A DNA stretch of 64,000 bases from Streptomyces sp. XM4193 (GTDB lineage Bacteria > Actinomycetota > Actinomycetes > Streptomycetales > Streptomycetaceae), in the NCBI RefSeq assembly GCF_023072595.1, contig NZ_JALLGK010000004.1, positions 62,001 through 126,000 of the forward strand, in the 5' to 3' direction. The position numbers were made by a program, and so were the translations under genes. This document shows positions 1 to 9,951 of this stretch, piece by piece (within the stretch, counting starts at the first letter, position 1; each line of letters opens with the position of its first letter). Under the pieces are notes generated by a model. The model saw only the letters and a list, made by a program, of their open reading frames with translations, searched no databases and was not told the DNA's origin.

Positions 1-1839
1 CCCTGTGCCGACCTGCTCGGTGACGATCTCGACGCGCGGATCGTGGCCCGCGCCGCGGACCTCGACGAGGTTCCGGACGTGGTGCTGCTGCCGGTCACCA
101 CCGGCCCGGACGCCGCGGAGGCCGCGCGCACCGCGGCCGCCCGGGTCCTGACGGGGCTTCAGGAGTGGCTCGGCGACGAACGGTTCGCCGCCGCCCGTCT
201 GACCGTCGTCACCCGGGGTGCCGTCGACGGCAGCGACCCGGCCGCGGCCGCCGTCTGGGGGCTGGTGCGTGCCGCGCAGGCCGAGCACCCCGACCGGTTC
301 ACGCTCCTCGATCTGGAGCCGGGCGCCGAGGTCCGGTCGGTCCTGGCCGTCGCGGCGGCCTCCGCCGAACCGCAGCTCGCGGTGCGCGACGGACGGCTCC
401 TCGCGCCCCGCCTGGTGCGGGCCACCGTCTCCGAGGCCGGCGCGCAGACCGAGGCGACCGAAGGGACCGAAGGGACCAGCCCGGTCTGGGACCCGAACGG
501 CACCGTCCTGGTCACCGGCGGGACCGGCGGCCTCGGCGCCGCGGTCGCCCGCCACCTGGTCGACGAACACGGCGTCCGCGGGCTGCTGCTGGTCAGCAGG
601 AGCGGTCCGGCCGCCACCGGCGCGGACGAACTCGCCGCCGCCCTGCGGGAGTCGGGCGCCGAGGTCACCGTCGCGGCCTGCGACGTCGGCGACCGGGACG
701 CCGTCGACGCGCTTCTCGCGGCCGTTCCCGCGGACCGTCCGCTGCGCGCCGTGATCCACGCGGCCGGCGTGCTGGACGACGGCGTCGTCGACTCCCTCAC
801 TCCGCAGCGCCTTGCGGACGTGCTGCGGCCCAAGGCGGACGCGGCCTGGCACCTGCACGAGGCGACGGAGGGGCTCGGGCTCGACGCGTTCGTCCTCTTC
901 TCCTCCGTGGCGGGCGTCCTCGGCAACGCGGGACAGGCCAACTACGCGGCGGGCAACGCCTTCCTCGACGCGCTGGCCCGTCACCGCCGGGAGCGCGGAC
1001 TGCCCGCCGTGTCCCTCGCCTGGGGTCCCTGGACCCGGGGCAGTGGCATGACCGGCGAACTCGGCGAGGCGGACATCGCCCGGATGACCCGCGCGGGAAT
1101 GCCCCCGATGACCCCCGAACAGGGCCTGGCCCTCTTCGACACGGTCACCGGAAGCACCTGCGCCCCGGACCTGATGCCGGTCCGGCTGGACCTGGGCGCC
1201 CTGCGCGCCCGGGGCGAGGTGCCGCCGCTGTTCCGGTCGCTGATCCGGGTCAACGCTCGGCGCACCGCCCCCGCCGGCGCCGCCGCCGCGGCCGCCGACA
1301 TCGCCGCGCGGCTCGCCGGGCTCACCCCCGCCGAGGGCCAGGACGTCCTGCTGGACCTGGTGCGCGGCCAGATCGCCACCGTGCTGGGCCACGCCGGACT
1401 CGCCGACGTCGAACCGACCCGCGCCTTCCAGGACCTCGGCTTCGACTCGCTGACGTCCGTCGAACTCCGCAACCGGCTCGGCGGCCTGCTCGGGGTACGG
1501 CTTCCGGCCACCCTGCTGTTCGACTACCCGACGCCCAGCGAGCTGGTCGACCACCTGTACGCCAGGGTCGCCCCGGCTCCGACCGAGGGACCCGGCGCGG
1601 TCCTGGGCGAACTGGACCGGTTGGAGAAGGCGTTGGCGGGTGTCGAGGTCGACCCGGAGCTCTTCGACCAGGTCGCCGGACGGCTGGAGGTGCTGCGCGG
1701 CAAGTGGCAGTCCCTGCGCGTCGAGGCACATGGAGCCGGCGGCGGCGCGGCACCGCAGGAGGAGGAGTCCTTCGACTTCGAGTCGGCCTCCGACGAGGAC
1801 ATGTTCGACATGCTCGACAACGAACTGGGCCGCGACTGA
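1..1839 (+). CDS. Modular type I polyketide synthase, C-terminal end (KR-ACP), truncated by the window edge
   Basis: The frame is open from base 1, so only the last ~612 residues of a larger PKS are visible. In order there is a ketoreductase structural half, a catalytic KR with the Rossmann motif TGGTGGLG (nt ~510-535), an LDD motif (nt ~772-780) that marks a B-type KR, and the active-site region ending ANYAAGN. An ACP follows with LGFDSL (phosphopantetheine Ser codon at 1447-1449), then a Glu/Asp-rich C-terminal tail typical of docking domains. There is no thioesterase, so the chain passes to another PKS protein. Given the neighbours this is one of the FscB-FscF extension proteins of a candicidin/FR-008-type polyene; which one cannot be told from this fragment. 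Domains N-terminal to the KR lie outside the window. Confidence 0.93.
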   Translation, partial: PCADLLGDDLDARIVARAADLDEVPDVVLLPVTTGPDAAEAARTAAARVLTGLQEWLGDERFAAARLTVVTRGAVDGSDPAAAAVWGLVRAAQAEHPDRFTLLDLEPGAEVRSVLAVAAASAEPQLAVRDGRLLAPRLVRATVSEAGAQTEATEGTEGTSPVWDPNGTVLVTGGTGGLGAAVARHLVDEHGVRGLLLVSRSGPAATGADELAAALRESGAEVTVAACDVGDRDAVDALLAAVPADRPLRAVIHAAGVLDDGVVDSLTPQRLADVLRPKADAAWHLHEATEGLGLDAFVLFSSVAGVLGNAGQANYAAGNAFLDALARHRRERGLPAVSLAWGPWTRGSGMTGELGEADIARMTRAGMPPMTPEQGLALFDTVTGSTCAPDLMPVRLDLGALRARGEVPPLFRSLIRVNARRTAPAGAAAAAADIAARLAGLTPAEGQDVLLDLVRGQIATVLGHAGLADVEPTRAFQDLGFDSLTSVELRNRLGGLLGVRLPATLLFDYPTPSELVDHLYARVAPAPTEGPGAVLGELDRLEKALAGVEVDPELFDQVAGRLEVLRGKWQSLRVEAHGAGGGAAPQEEESFDFESASDEDMFDMLDNELGRD

Positions 1840-1873
1840 CCGAATCCCGCCCCAAGGGGGCGTTCACCGGAAG

Positions 1874-1921
1874 AGCCCTCGGGGCCCGGTGCCCGAACAC
1901 GGGCACCGGGCCCCGAGGGCT
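1874..1921 (+). terminator. Rho-independent-like terminator after the PKS gene
   Basis: A perfect 22-bp inverted repeat (1874-1895 with 1900-1921) closes on a 4-nt loop, AACA, 34 bp after the PKS stop. A short T-containing stretch follows. It is long and symmetric enough to stop transcription from either side between the convergent PKS and ABC-exporter operons. Confidence 0.85.
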
Positions 1922-2211
1922 TCCGATTGTTTCCGACCGGTTCGCCGCTCTTCGCAGCTGCGCTGGTCGGGCCTTCGCACGGGACGACCGATCCCCGGCC
2001 GCGACCGGTGCCACCAGCCCTCGGCCCAGGGCGTGTTCGGGGCTTCCGGGTCCGTTCCGATGCCTCGTGGTGCCCGCTTTCAAACGTACGGAATCGGACA
2101 ACTCGGCGCGCCCGGCCAGCCCCTGGCTTGATGTGTGTGCCCGCCCTGCCTGTTTGACTCATTCCGGTTGACCGGAAACGGGCACGGCCCGAGGCCCGGT
2201 TCCGGACACGA

Positions 2212-2256
2212 GAAGAGGCCCGCGGACGCTGAGAATCAACGTCCGCGGGCCTCTTC
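2212..2256 (-). terminator. Terminator after the ABC exporter operon
   Basis: A perfect 17-bp stem (2212-2228 with 2240-2256) with an 11-nt loop lies 32 bp beyond the permease stop on the minus strand. With the hairpin at 1874-1921 it closes the convergent intergenic region 1840-2288. I see no gene in the ~290 bp between the two hairpins. Confidence 0.8.
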
Positions 2257-2288
2257 CCCCGTGCGTGCGGAGGAGTTCGCGCGAGGGG

Positions 2289-3134
2289 TCAGAGGGGCCG
2301 GCGGAAGCCGCGGAGGGCGGCCACCGCACCGACCACGGTGATCACCACACAGATCGCCACGGCGGGGAACGCGTGGTCGAGGCCGGGCATGTCCAGGGCG
2401 AGCGCGCGGGTCGCGTCGATGGCGTACGTCAGCGGGTTGACGTTCGCGACCACCTGCAGCCAGGTGGGCAGGTCCGCGACCGGAACGTAGGCGCTGGACG
2501 CGAACATCAGCGGGAAGATGAAGATCAGTGCGAGGTTCTGGAGCGGCTCGGCCCGCCGCAGCCAGGCACCGGCCGCGATGAAGGCCCAGCCGAGCGAGAA
2601 GCTGATGAACAGCGTCAGACCGGCGGAGAGCGCCAGTTCGGCCAGGCCGCCGTGCGGCGAGTAACCGAGCACCGTCATCGCCAGCACCATGATCACCAGC
2701 ACCTGGACGGCGCTGCGGACCAGGCCCACCAGGCTCCGCGCCACGAGCAGCGCTCCCGGGTGCACCGGCAGCGAGCGCAGCCGGGCGACCATGCCGTTCT
2801 TCTGGTCCTCGACCAGACCCACTCCGGACTGCATCGCCGACTGTGCCGCGTTGTCCACGAGGATGGCGGGCAGCACGTAGTCGAGGTAGCTGACCCCTTC
2901 GGGGAAGTTCGGCGGCATGCCCATCTTGCTGAACACCTGCGTCAGCACGAACAGGATCACGATTGGCTGGATCAGGCCGAACAGCACGATGCCCGGATCG
3001 GTCACCATGGCGCGAAGCGACCGCCCGGTCAGCACACGGACCTGGGCGAGGAACGAACTCCCGCCGGACACGGGCCGGTCGGCGGCCGCGACGCGGGGCG
3101 CCGGTCCGGCCGTGGGGGTGAGCTGGGTGGTCAT
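2289..3134 (-). CDS. ABC-2 type exporter permease, DrrB-like
   Basis: This 281-residue integral membrane protein is of the ABC-2 transporter family. It has a ~35-residue cytoplasmic N-terminus and about six hydrophobic segments; runs such as IVLFGLIQPIVILFVL and VLVIMVLAMTVLGY are visible. The ATG at 3134 is chosen over an upstream in-frame GTG because GGAGG (3140-3144) sits 5 nt before it. It lies 100 bp downstream of the ATPase gene on the same strand, so the two very likely form a DrrAB-type pump that exports the finished polyene and gives self-protection. It corresponds to one of the FscTI/FscTII pair of the FR-008 cluster; I do not assign which. Confidence 0.9.
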   Translation of the reverse strand: MTTQLTPTAGPAPRVAAADRPVSGGSSFLAQVRVLTGRSLRAMVTDPGIVLFGLIQPIVILFVLTQVFSKMGMPPNFPEGVSYLDYVLPAILVDNAAQSAMQSGVGLVEDQKNGMVARLRSLPVHPGALLVARSLVGLVRSAVQVLVIMVLAMTVLGYSPHGGLAELALSAGLTLFISFSLGWAFIAAGAWLRRAEPLQNLALIFIFPLMFASSAYVPVADLPTWLQVVANVNPLTYAIDATRALALDMPGLDHAFPAVAICVVITVVGAVAALRGFRRPL

Positions 3135-3234
3135 CGGGTCCTCCACGGGGGACGTCGGTCGGCGGGGGCGTCCGCCGGGGTGGCGCGGGGCTCGTCGGGT
3201 CCTGGGTGCCGCGCCGCAGTGGGGCGCGGGGCGC

Positions 3235-4245
3235 TCACGCCGGGGCCCGGACCGCGGAGCGGTCGGCGAGCGCCAGGTACACGTCGTCGAGGCTGGGCTC
3301 GCCGAAGGCCAGCTCGCTCGCCTCGACGCCTGCCTGGTCCAGGGTCCTGATGACGCCCGCTATCTCCCGCGTGGTCTCGGCCGGGACGACGAGGGTGCGC
3401 GTCCCGTCCTCCCCGTTGACCGCGGCGAAGCCCGCGACGTGCAGCGCCGCGCGCGACCTGACCAGGTCCTCGCCGGTGTCCAGGGTGAGGGTGACCGTGC
3501 GGCGCCCGACGGTCGCCTTCAGCTCGGCCGCCGTTCCGGACGCCACCAGCCGTCCCGCGGACAGCACCGTGATGGTGTCCGCGAGCCGGTCGGCCTCCTC
3601 CAGGTACTGCGTCGTCAGGAGCACTGTGGTGCCCTGCCGGACCAGGCCCTCGACGATCTCCCACAGGTTGAGCCTGCTGGTCGGGTCGAGTCCGGTGGTC
3701 GGCTCGTCGAGGAAGAGCACGTCCGGGGCGCCGACCAGCGACACCGCGAGGTCGAGCCGCCGCCGCAGCCCGCCCGAGTAGCTGCTCGCCCGCCGGTCGG
3801 CGACCTCGGTCAGGCCGAACAGTTCGAGGAGTTCGGTGGCGCGCGCCGCGGCTGCCCGACGTCCCGCGCCGAGCAGCCGGGCGATCAGCACGATGTTCTT
3901 GCGGCCGCTGAGCTGCCCGTCCACCGAGGCGAACTGCCCGGTCAGGCCGATGCGACGGCGGATCTCGACGGGGTTGTCGGCCACGTCGAAGCCCGCGACA
4001 CGGGCCCGCCCCGAGGTGAGCGGCAGCGCGGTGGTGAGGATGTTGACCAGAGTGGTCTTGCCGGCGCCGTTGTGGCCGAGGAGCCCGAGGACCGTGCCGC
4101 GCGGGACGGCGACGCTCACCGAGTCCAGGGCGTGGACCGAGCCGAAGGACTTGGTGACGTTGTCCACCTCGATCATCAGGTCTCCGGAACCGGAGCCCGG
4201 CGCCGGTCCCGGCCGGGTGACAGGGGGCGTGATGAGCCCGCTCAT
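3235..4245 (-). CDS. ABC exporter ATP-binding protein, DrrA-like
   Basis: A 336-residue nucleotide-binding subunit. Visible motifs are Walker A GHNGAGKT (residues ~57-64), signature YSGGLRRRLDLA, Walker B LFLDEPTTGLD, and an H-loop region LLTTQYL in which the usual His is replaced by Gln, as in DrrA-type proteins. The C-terminal ~100 residues match the DrrA C-terminal extension. The frame stays open another 321 nt upstream to 4566, but the ATG at 4245 has GGGAG 8 nt before it and conserved sequence starts just inside, so I take it as the start. It pairs with the permease downstream for drug efflux. Confidence 0.92.
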   Translation of the reverse strand: MSGLITPPVTRPGPAPGSGSGDLMIEVDNVTKSFGSVHALDSVSVAVPRGTVLGLLGHNGAGKTTLVNILTTALPLTSGRARVAGFDVADNPVEIRRRIGLTGQFASVDGQLSGRKNIVLIARLLGAGRRAAAARATELLELFGLTEVADRRASSYSGGLRRRLDLAVSLVGAPDVLFLDEPTTGLDPTSRLNLWEIVEGLVRQGTTVLLTTQYLEEADRLADTITVLSAGRLVASGTAAELKATVGRRTVTLTLDTGEDLVRSRAALHVAGFAAVNGEDGTRTLVVPAETTREIAGVIRTLDQAGVEASELAFGEPSLDDVYLALADRSAVRAPA

Positions 4246-4303
4246 GAGATGTACTCCCGCTGGTGGGTGGTGCGGTCGGTGGATCACCGGCCGGATGGGC
4301 GAC

Positions 4304-4356
4304 GGGGGCCCGGACACCGGGCCCCCGCGTGAGTGCCCCGCCCGCGGAGGGCGGGG
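4304..4356 (-). terminator. Tandem hairpins between fscA and the exporter operon
   Basis: Two perfect hairpins lie back to back. The first has a 10-bp stem (4304-4313 with 4317-4326) with loop ACA; the second an 8-bp stem (4336-4343 with 4349-4356) with a 5-nt loop. They sit in the 363-bp gap between the fscA stop and the ABC ATPase start and could end or attenuate fscA transcription before the exporter genes. No U-tract is evident. Confidence 0.5.
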
Positions 4357-4490
4357 GACTGACGATCGTGGCCGGTCACGGCCGGATCGGGCGCCGGGAC
4401 CGCGGGCGACCGCGCGCCCCGGCCCCGGGCCGCGGGGACAGGGGACCCGGCCCCGCCGGAACCCGGAACACGGCCGCCGGCAGGGCGCCC

Positions 4491-4565
4491 TCGCGGTACG
4501 GGCGTTCGCCGTACGGGCGTACGCCGGGCGGGCGTTCGCGGTACGGGTCTTCGGGGTGCGGGCCA
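4491..4565. repeat. 15-bp tandem repeat, five units, downstream of fscA
   Basis: Five 15-bp units begin at 4491, 4506, 4521, 4536 and 4551, with consensus TCGCGGTACGGGCGT. The last two are degenerate. The array begins 44 bp past the fscA stop. The unit is a multiple of three and the minus-strand frame across it stays open into the ABC ATPase, which would give an Ala-Arg-Thr-rich 5-residue repeat if translated. I regard it as non-coding. Confidence 0.75.
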
Positions 4566-4608
4566 CTCCTGAGCCTGCGGCTGTTCGGGGCCGGGGGACG
4601 CGGCGCGC

Positions 4609-7600
4609 TCACGCCGGGTCGCCGTCCATGAGGCGGAACAGTTCCTCGTCGGAGGCGTCGGCCACGTCGAAGGTTCCCGTGCCCCGGTCCGTGCCGTGTG
4701 CCTGGGCGCCGCCCCTGGACGGTGTCCAGCGGCCCGCCAGGGCCCGCAGCCGGGCCGCGGTGTCCGAGTCGACGGTCGCGCCGGAGACGAGCAGCGTCTC
4801 CAACTCGTCGACCAGGGCGGCCGGATCACGGCGGGGGCGCGGGCGGGTGTCCCGCAGCGCGTCGCACACCAGCCTGGCCACCGCGCCGGGGGAGGGATGG
4901 TCGAAGACCAGGGTGGGCGGCAGTCGGACGCCGGTGGCGGCGGTCAGCCGGTTGCGCAGCTCCACGGCGGTGACCGAGGTGACCCCCAGCTCGGTGAAGG
5001 CGACTTCGGCTCCCGCGTCGGACGGCAGCCCGCCGCCGGTCACCGCCGCGAGTTCGCCCCGGACCAACTCCGTGACCAGGCTCTCGGCCTCGGAGTCGGT
5101 GAGCCCGGCCAGCCGTTCGGCCAGCTCCGGGCCCGTGCCGGCCGCTCCGGCCCCGTCCGGGAGCGGACCGGTGACGACGGCGCCCAGCGGCACCGACGCC
5201 AGCCAGTACGCCTCGTGCCGGAAGGCGTAGGTGGGCAGCGTCACCGTCCTGGCGCCCGGCAGCGCCGCCCGCCAGTCCACGGGCAGCCCGAGCGCGTGCA
5301 GGCGCACCGCGCAGGCGAGCGCGGACCCGGCCTCGTCGGCGCCGCCGCGCAGCACCGGCAACACGGCGGGCGCGGTGTCGGGGTCGCGGTCGCCGAGGCA
5401 CTCGCCGACCATCGGGGTGAGGGCCGCCTCCGGCCCCAACTCGACGTACACGCCGGTGTGTTCGGCGTCGAGAGTCGCGACCGCGTCGGCGAACCTGACG
5501 GTGTCCCTGGCGTGCCGCACCCAGTACTCGGGGTCGACCGCCTCCTGAGCGGTGAGCGGCCTGCCGGTCACCCCGGAGACCACGGGCATCGCGGGTGCCG
5601 CGAAGGAGAGTTCGGCGACCGTAGCCCGGAACTCGGCGAGCATCGGATCCATCAGCGGCGAGTGGAACGCGTGGCTGACCACCAGCCGCCGCGTCTTGTG
5701 CCCGCGCGCCGCGGCCTCGGCGACCAGCGCGGATATCGCGTCCTCGGCGCCGGAAAGCACCACGGAGGACGGCCCGTTGACGGCGGCCACCACGACCTCG
5801 GGGGCGCACTCCGCGAGCAGCGCGCCCGCCTCCGCCTCGGTGCAGCGCACCGCGACCATCGCGCCGCCCGGCGGCAGCGCCTCCATCAGCCGCCCGCGCG
5901 CGGCGACCAGGGCGCACGCGTCGGCGAGCGACAGCACCCCGGCGACCTGTGCGGCGGCGATCTCGCCGACGGAGTGTCCGACCAGCCGGTCGGGGACCAC
6001 GCCCCAGGACTCCAGCAGCCGGTACAGGGCGACCTCGAAGGCGAACAGTGCGGGCTGGGCGTACCCGGTGCGGTCCAGCAGCGCGGCGTCCGTGCTCTCC
6101 GGGTCGGCCCGCAGCACCTCGGACAGCGGCCGCTCCAGGAGCGGGTCGAGGAGCGCGCACACCTCGCGCAGCGCGGTGTCGAAGACCGGGAACGCGGCGG
6201 CCAACCCCTGGCCCATGCCCGGGCGTTGACTGCCCTGACCGGTGAAGACGAACGCCGTCTCCCGGCCGCCGCCCCGCGGACCGCGTCCGGCGCTCCCCGG
6301 CGTCTCGCCGCGCGCGAACGCCTCGGCGGAGGCGAGGAGTCCGGCCCGGTCCGAGCCGGTCAGCACGGCCGTGTGGGGGTGCACGGCGCGGGTGGTGAGG
6401 AGCGAGTGGGCGATGTCCGCGGCGGAGACCTCCGGATGCGCGGCGGCGTACCCGGCGAGCCGCCGGGCCTGTCCGCGCAGCGCGTCCGGGTCCTTCGCCG
6501 ACACCAGCCACGGCGCCACGGGCGCGCCGTCCGCGCCGTCCGCGGCGCCCTCGGGCACCTCCGGGCCCGGGTCGGCGGCGGGCGCCTCCTCCAGGACCAG
6601 GTGCGCGTTGGTGCCGCTGATGCCGAAGGAGGAGATCCCGGCCCGGCGCGGGCGGCCGTCCTCGCGGGGCCAGTCCCGCGCCCGGGACAGCAGTCGCACG
6701 GTGCCCGCGCTCCAGTCGACCCGGGTGGTCGGGGTGTCCGCGTGCAGGGTGCGCGGGAGTTGCTCGTGCTCCAGGGCCAGCACCATCTTCATGAGGGCGG
6801 CGGCGCCCGCGGCCGCCTGGGTGTGGCCCAGGTTGGACTTGACGGAGCCCAGCCACAGCGGCCGTCCTTCGGGGCGCTCGCTCCCGTAGGTGGCCAGCAG
6901 CGCCTCGGCCTCGATGGGGTCGCCGAGTGTGGTGCCGGTGCCGTGCGCCTCGACGGCGTCGACCTCGTCGGCGCCGATCCCCGCGTCGGCGAGGGCCTGC
7001 CGGACGACCCGCTGCTGCGCGGGGCCGTTGGGGGCGGTGAGCCCGTTGGAGGCGCCGTCCTGGTTGACGGCGGAGCCGCGGATCACGGCGAGTACGGGGT
7101 GGCCGTTGCGGCGGGCGTCGGAGAGCCGCTCCAGGACGAACAGCCCGGCCCCCTCCGACCAGGCCGCGCCGTCGGCGCCGTCGCCGAAGGACTTGCAGCG
7201 GCCGTCGGGGGACAGGCCCCGCAGCCGGGAGAAGCCGACGAAGGCGGCGGGCGTGGACATCACCGCGACCCCGCCGGCCAGCGCCAGGTCCGACTCGCCG
7301 GACCGCAGCGAGCGGCACGCCAGGTGCAGGGCGACCAGGGACGAGGAGCAGGCGGTGTCGACGGTGAGGGCCGGGCCGCTCAGTCCCAGGGTGTAGGCGA
7401 TCCGGCCGGAGAGCGCGCCGCCGGCGGTGCCCACCGGCAGCAGGCTCTCCAGCTCGCCCGCGGGGTCGGCGGCTCCCGCCGCGTAGTCGTGGTACATCGC
7501 GCCGGTGAACACACCGGTCCGGCTGCCCGCCAGGGTCGCCGGGTCGAGCCTGGCGCGTTCGACCGCCTCCCAGGCGGTCTCCAGGAGCAGCCGCTGCTGC

Positions 7601-9888
7601 GGGTCGGTGGCGAGCGCCTCACGCGCGGACATCCCGAAGAACCCGGCGTCGAAGTGGGCGGCGTCGCGCAGGAATCCGCCCTCGTGGGCCACCGAGGTAC
7701 CGGGGGCGTCGGCGCCCTCGGGGGTGTCGGCGAAGAGGGCGTCGAGGTCCCAACCGCGGTCCTCGGGGAAGCCGGTGACGGCGTCGGTGCCCTCGCGCAG
7801 CAGCTCCCAGAGCGCCTCGGGCGAGGTGGCGCCGCCGGGCAGCCGGCAGGCCATGGAGACGATCGCGACGGGCTCGTCGGCGTCCGCGGGCCGGGCGGTC
7901 TCCGCGGTCTGCGGCCCGTTGAGGCCGGCCAGTTCGCGGGCCAGCTCCTGCGGAGTGGGGTGGTCGAAGGCCAGCCCGGCGGGCAGGGTCAGTCCGGTCG
8001 CCTCGGCGAGCGCGTTGCGCAGCCGTACGGAGGCGACAGAGTCCAGGCCGTGGGCGCGGAAGGTGACGTCGGGGCCGATCGGGGCGGCGGGGGCGTCCTT
8101 GCCCGGTACGGCGGCCAGCACCTCGGTGACGGCTTCGACGACCAGGGCCAGCGCGTCCCGCAGGGTTGGGCGCGGCGTGTGCTCCCCGCCGCCGGCGGGC
8201 TGGTCGGTGCTCTGGGCCAGGTGCTGTTCGAGCGCCCGGCGGTGGACCTTCCCGGCCGGGGTGAGGGGCAGCGCGGGCAGCGCCACGACCTCCAGCGGGA
8301 TCTTGTACTCGGCGGTCCCGGACGCCCGCAGGAACGCCGTGACGTCCCCCAGCGAGACGGTGCCGCGTCCCGAAGTGCCGGACGCTGCCGAGGCGTTGGA
8401 CGCTGCCGGTGTGCCGGACGCTGCCGGGGTGTCGCTCGGCGCGGTCCGTTCGGTGACCACCAGGACCGGGTACTCGCCCAGCCGCGGATCGGGTCGGGCG
8501 ACGACGGCGAGCGGGCCGATGTCCGGCATGTCCGCGAGCAGGGTCTGGATCTCCACCGCGTTGAACTTGCGGCCGCCCACGTTGATCAGCTCCGCCGACC
8601 GGCCGTGGAAGGAGACCAGCCCGGTGGCGCCGATCGAGGCGAGGTCGCCGGTGCGCAGCCAGCCGTCCTCGGTCAGCACCGAGCGGGTGAGCTCAGGTTC
8701 CCCGTAGTAGCCGTGGAACAGGGTGGGCCCGCGGTACTGCAGCTCGCCCGGTTCACCGGGCGGGCACGGCAGCCCGTCCTCGCCGATGACCCGCATCTCG
8801 GAGTCCCTGACGGGTCGGCCCACGCTGCCGGAGGCCACCTCCGGCGGGTCGGCGGCCAGGCTGCTGGTGCCGTTGCCCGCCTCCGACATGCCCCACACCA
8901 CGATCAGCGTGGTGTCCAGGGTCTGCCGCACCTCGCGCACCAGCGCGGGCGGCAGCGCGGCCCCCGCGGTGAGGATCCGGTCGGGCCGCAGCCCGCCGCT
9001 GTCCGGCAGACGCTTTGCCCGGGTCACGATGTCGTGCAGCTGGGCGGGCACCGCGACGACCACGCTCGGGTCGTGCCGCGCGGCCATTTCCATGAACCGC
9101 TCGCCGTCCCAGGTGCGCAGCAGCACGTGACGGCCGGCGCGGAAGAGCGCCGAGTACACCGACTGGAGTCCGAAGCAGTGGGTCAGCGGGCACGCGGTCA
9201 GCACGGTCCCCGCGAACGCCTCGGCGGAGTCCTCGGTGGCCGCCCGCGAGTTGGTGAGCAGCGTGTCGTGCGAGTGCAGACAGATCTTGGGCCGCGCCGA
9301 AGTGGTGCCGGACGAGGGCAGCAGCAGGAACGGCGACTCGGGCCGCACGTCGACGGGTTCGGGCTGCTGCCCTGCCCACCGGGTGAGCAGACCGCTGACG
9401 GTCTGTTCACCGGGAGCCGCCTCGTCCCCGGCGACCAGCACGGTCCGCAGCGAGGGCACCGCCTCGCGCAGCGCGGTCGCCGAGAGCGGGCCCGCGTCCT
9501 CGCGGTCGCGCGGCGGCAGCGCGACCGCGGCGGGCCGTACCCGCTCCAGGAGCGCCAGCACGTCGACGGGGGCGTTGCCCTGGTGGACCGGCATGGTGAC
9601 GGCGCCGATCGAGGCGGCCGCCAGATGCAGCGTCAGGTACTCCCAGCAGTTGGGCAGGTGCAGGGCGAGTACGTCACCGGGGCCCACTCCGGCGGCCTGG
9701 AGGCCGCGCGCCAGCGCGTCCACCTCGGTGCGCCAGGTGTTCCAGGTCAGTGTGCGGTCGTCGGCGAGCAGGGCGACGGAGTCGGCGCCCCGGCGCACGG
9801 CTGTGTCGAACACCGTGGGCAGGGTCAGCCCGTCCAGGGCGCGACCGGGGGGATCGATCAGATAGTCGTGGGTGTGGACGGGCACCAT
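4609..9888 (-). CDS. fscA: Polyene PKS loading and first extension protein: CoA ligase-ACP-KS-AT-ACP
   Basis: About 1759 residues. An acyl-CoA-ligase-type loading domain (~1-545; SGTTSARPK, GMSEAG, LRTGDL, TPAGK) should activate p-aminobenzoate. It is followed by an ACP (GLDSVAS, Ser ~616), a KS with DTACSSS (Cys ~846), an AT with GHSVG (Ser ~1306) and HAFH, which predicts malonyl-CoA, and a second ACP whose motif is LGVTSV (the Asp before the modified Ser is Thr). The module has no KR, DH or ER, as expected if the carbonyl next to the aromatic ring survives as the p-aminoacetophenone ketone of candicidin. The start is ambiguous: GTG 9891, ATG 9888 or GTG 9885; GGGAG at 9891-9895 best fits 9885 by spacing. 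It is transcribed apart from pabAB across a 175-bp gap holding a PAS-LuxR half-site. Confidence 0.93.
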   Translation of the reverse strand: MVPVHTHDYLIDPPGRALDGLTLPTVFDTAVRRGADSVALLADDRTLTWNTWRTEVDALARGLQAAGVGPGDVLALHLPNCWEYLTLHLAAASIGAVTMPVHQGNAPVDVLALLERVRPAAVALPPRDREDAGPLSATALREAVPSLRTVLVAGDEAAPGEQTVSGLLTRWAGQQPEPVDVRPESPFLLLPSSGTTSARPKICLHSHDTLLTNSRAATEDSAEAFAGTVLTACPLTHCFGLQSVYSALFRAGRHVLLRTWDGERFMEMAARHDPSVVVAVPAQLHDIVTRAKRLPDSGGLRPDRILTAGAALPPALVREVRQTLDTTLIVVWGMSEAGNGTSSLAADPPEVASGSVGRPVRDSEMRVIGEDGLPCPPGEPGELQYRGPTLFHGYYGEPELTRSVLTEDGWLRTGDLASIGATGLVSFHGRSAELINVGGRKFNAVEIQTLLADMPDIGPLAVVARPDPRLGEYPVLVVTERTAPSDTPAASGTPAASNASAASGTSGRGTVSLGDVTAFLRASGTAEYKIPLEVVALPALPLTPAGKVHRRALEQHLAQSTDQPAGGGEHTPRPTLRDALALVVEAVTEVLAAVPGKDAPAAPIGPDVTFRAHGLDSVASVRLRNALAEATGLTLPAGLAFDHPTPQELARELAGLNGPQTAETARPADADEPVAIVSMACRLPGGATSPEALWELLREGTDAVTGFPEDRGWDLDALFADTPEGADAPGTSVAHEGGFLRDAAHFDAGFFGMSAREALATDPQQRLLLETAWEAVERARLDPATLAGSRTGVFTGAMYHDYAAGAADPAGELESLLPVGTAGGALSGRIAYTLGLSGPALTVDTACSSSLVALHLACRSLRSGESDLALAGGVAVMSTPAAFVGFSRLRGLSPDGRCKSFGDGADGAAWSEGAGLFVLERLSDARRNGHPVLAVIRGSAVNQDGASNGLTAPNGPAQQRVVRQALADAGIGADEVDAVEAHGTGTTLGDPIEAEALLATYGSERPEGRPLWLGSVKSNLGHTQAAAGAAALMKMVLALEHEQLPRTLHADTPTTRVDWSAGTVRLLSRARDWPREDGRPRRAGISSFGISGTNAHLVLEEAPAADPGPEVPEGAADGADGAPVAPWLVSAKDPDALRGQARRLAGYAAAHPEVSAADIAHSLLTTRAVHPHTAVLTGSDRAGLLASAEAFARGETPGSAGRGPRGGGRETAFVFTGQGSQRPGMGQGLAAAFPVFDTALREVCALLDPLLERPLSEVLRADPESTDAALLDRTGYAQPALFAFEVALYRLLESWGVVPDRLVGHSVGEIAAAQVAGVLSLADACALVAARGRLMEALPPGGAMVAVRCTEAEAGALLAECAPEVVVAAVNGPSSVVLSGAEDAISALVAEAAARGHKTRRLVVSHAFHSPLMDPMLAEFRATVAELSFAAPAMPVVSGVTGRPLTAQEAVDPEYWVRHARDTVRFADAVATLDAEHTGVYVELGPEAALTPMVGECLGDRDPDTAPAVLPVLRGGADEAGSALACAVRLHALGLPVDWRAALPGARTVTLPTYAFRHEAYWLASVPLGAVVTGPLPDGAGAAGTGPELAERLAGLTDSEAESLVTELVRGELAAVTGGGLPSDAGAEVAFTELGVTSVTAVELRNRLTAATGVRLPPTLVFDHPSPGAVARLVCDALRDTRPRPRRDPAALVDELETLLVSGATVDSDTAARLRALAGRWTPSRGGAQAHGTDRGTGTFDVADASDEELFRLMDGDPA

Positions 9889-9951
9889 CACTCCCGGGGG
9901 TCGAGCGTCGCCGTCATGGAGAGAGAACCGCTCCAGACTCTTGCCGCGCGG

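Noticed and set aside
4246..4566. N-terminal extension of the ABC ATPase
   Set aside because: The frame is open but contains hairpins and 15-bp repeats, and the ATG at 4245 has a proper Shine-Dalgarno next to conserved sequence.
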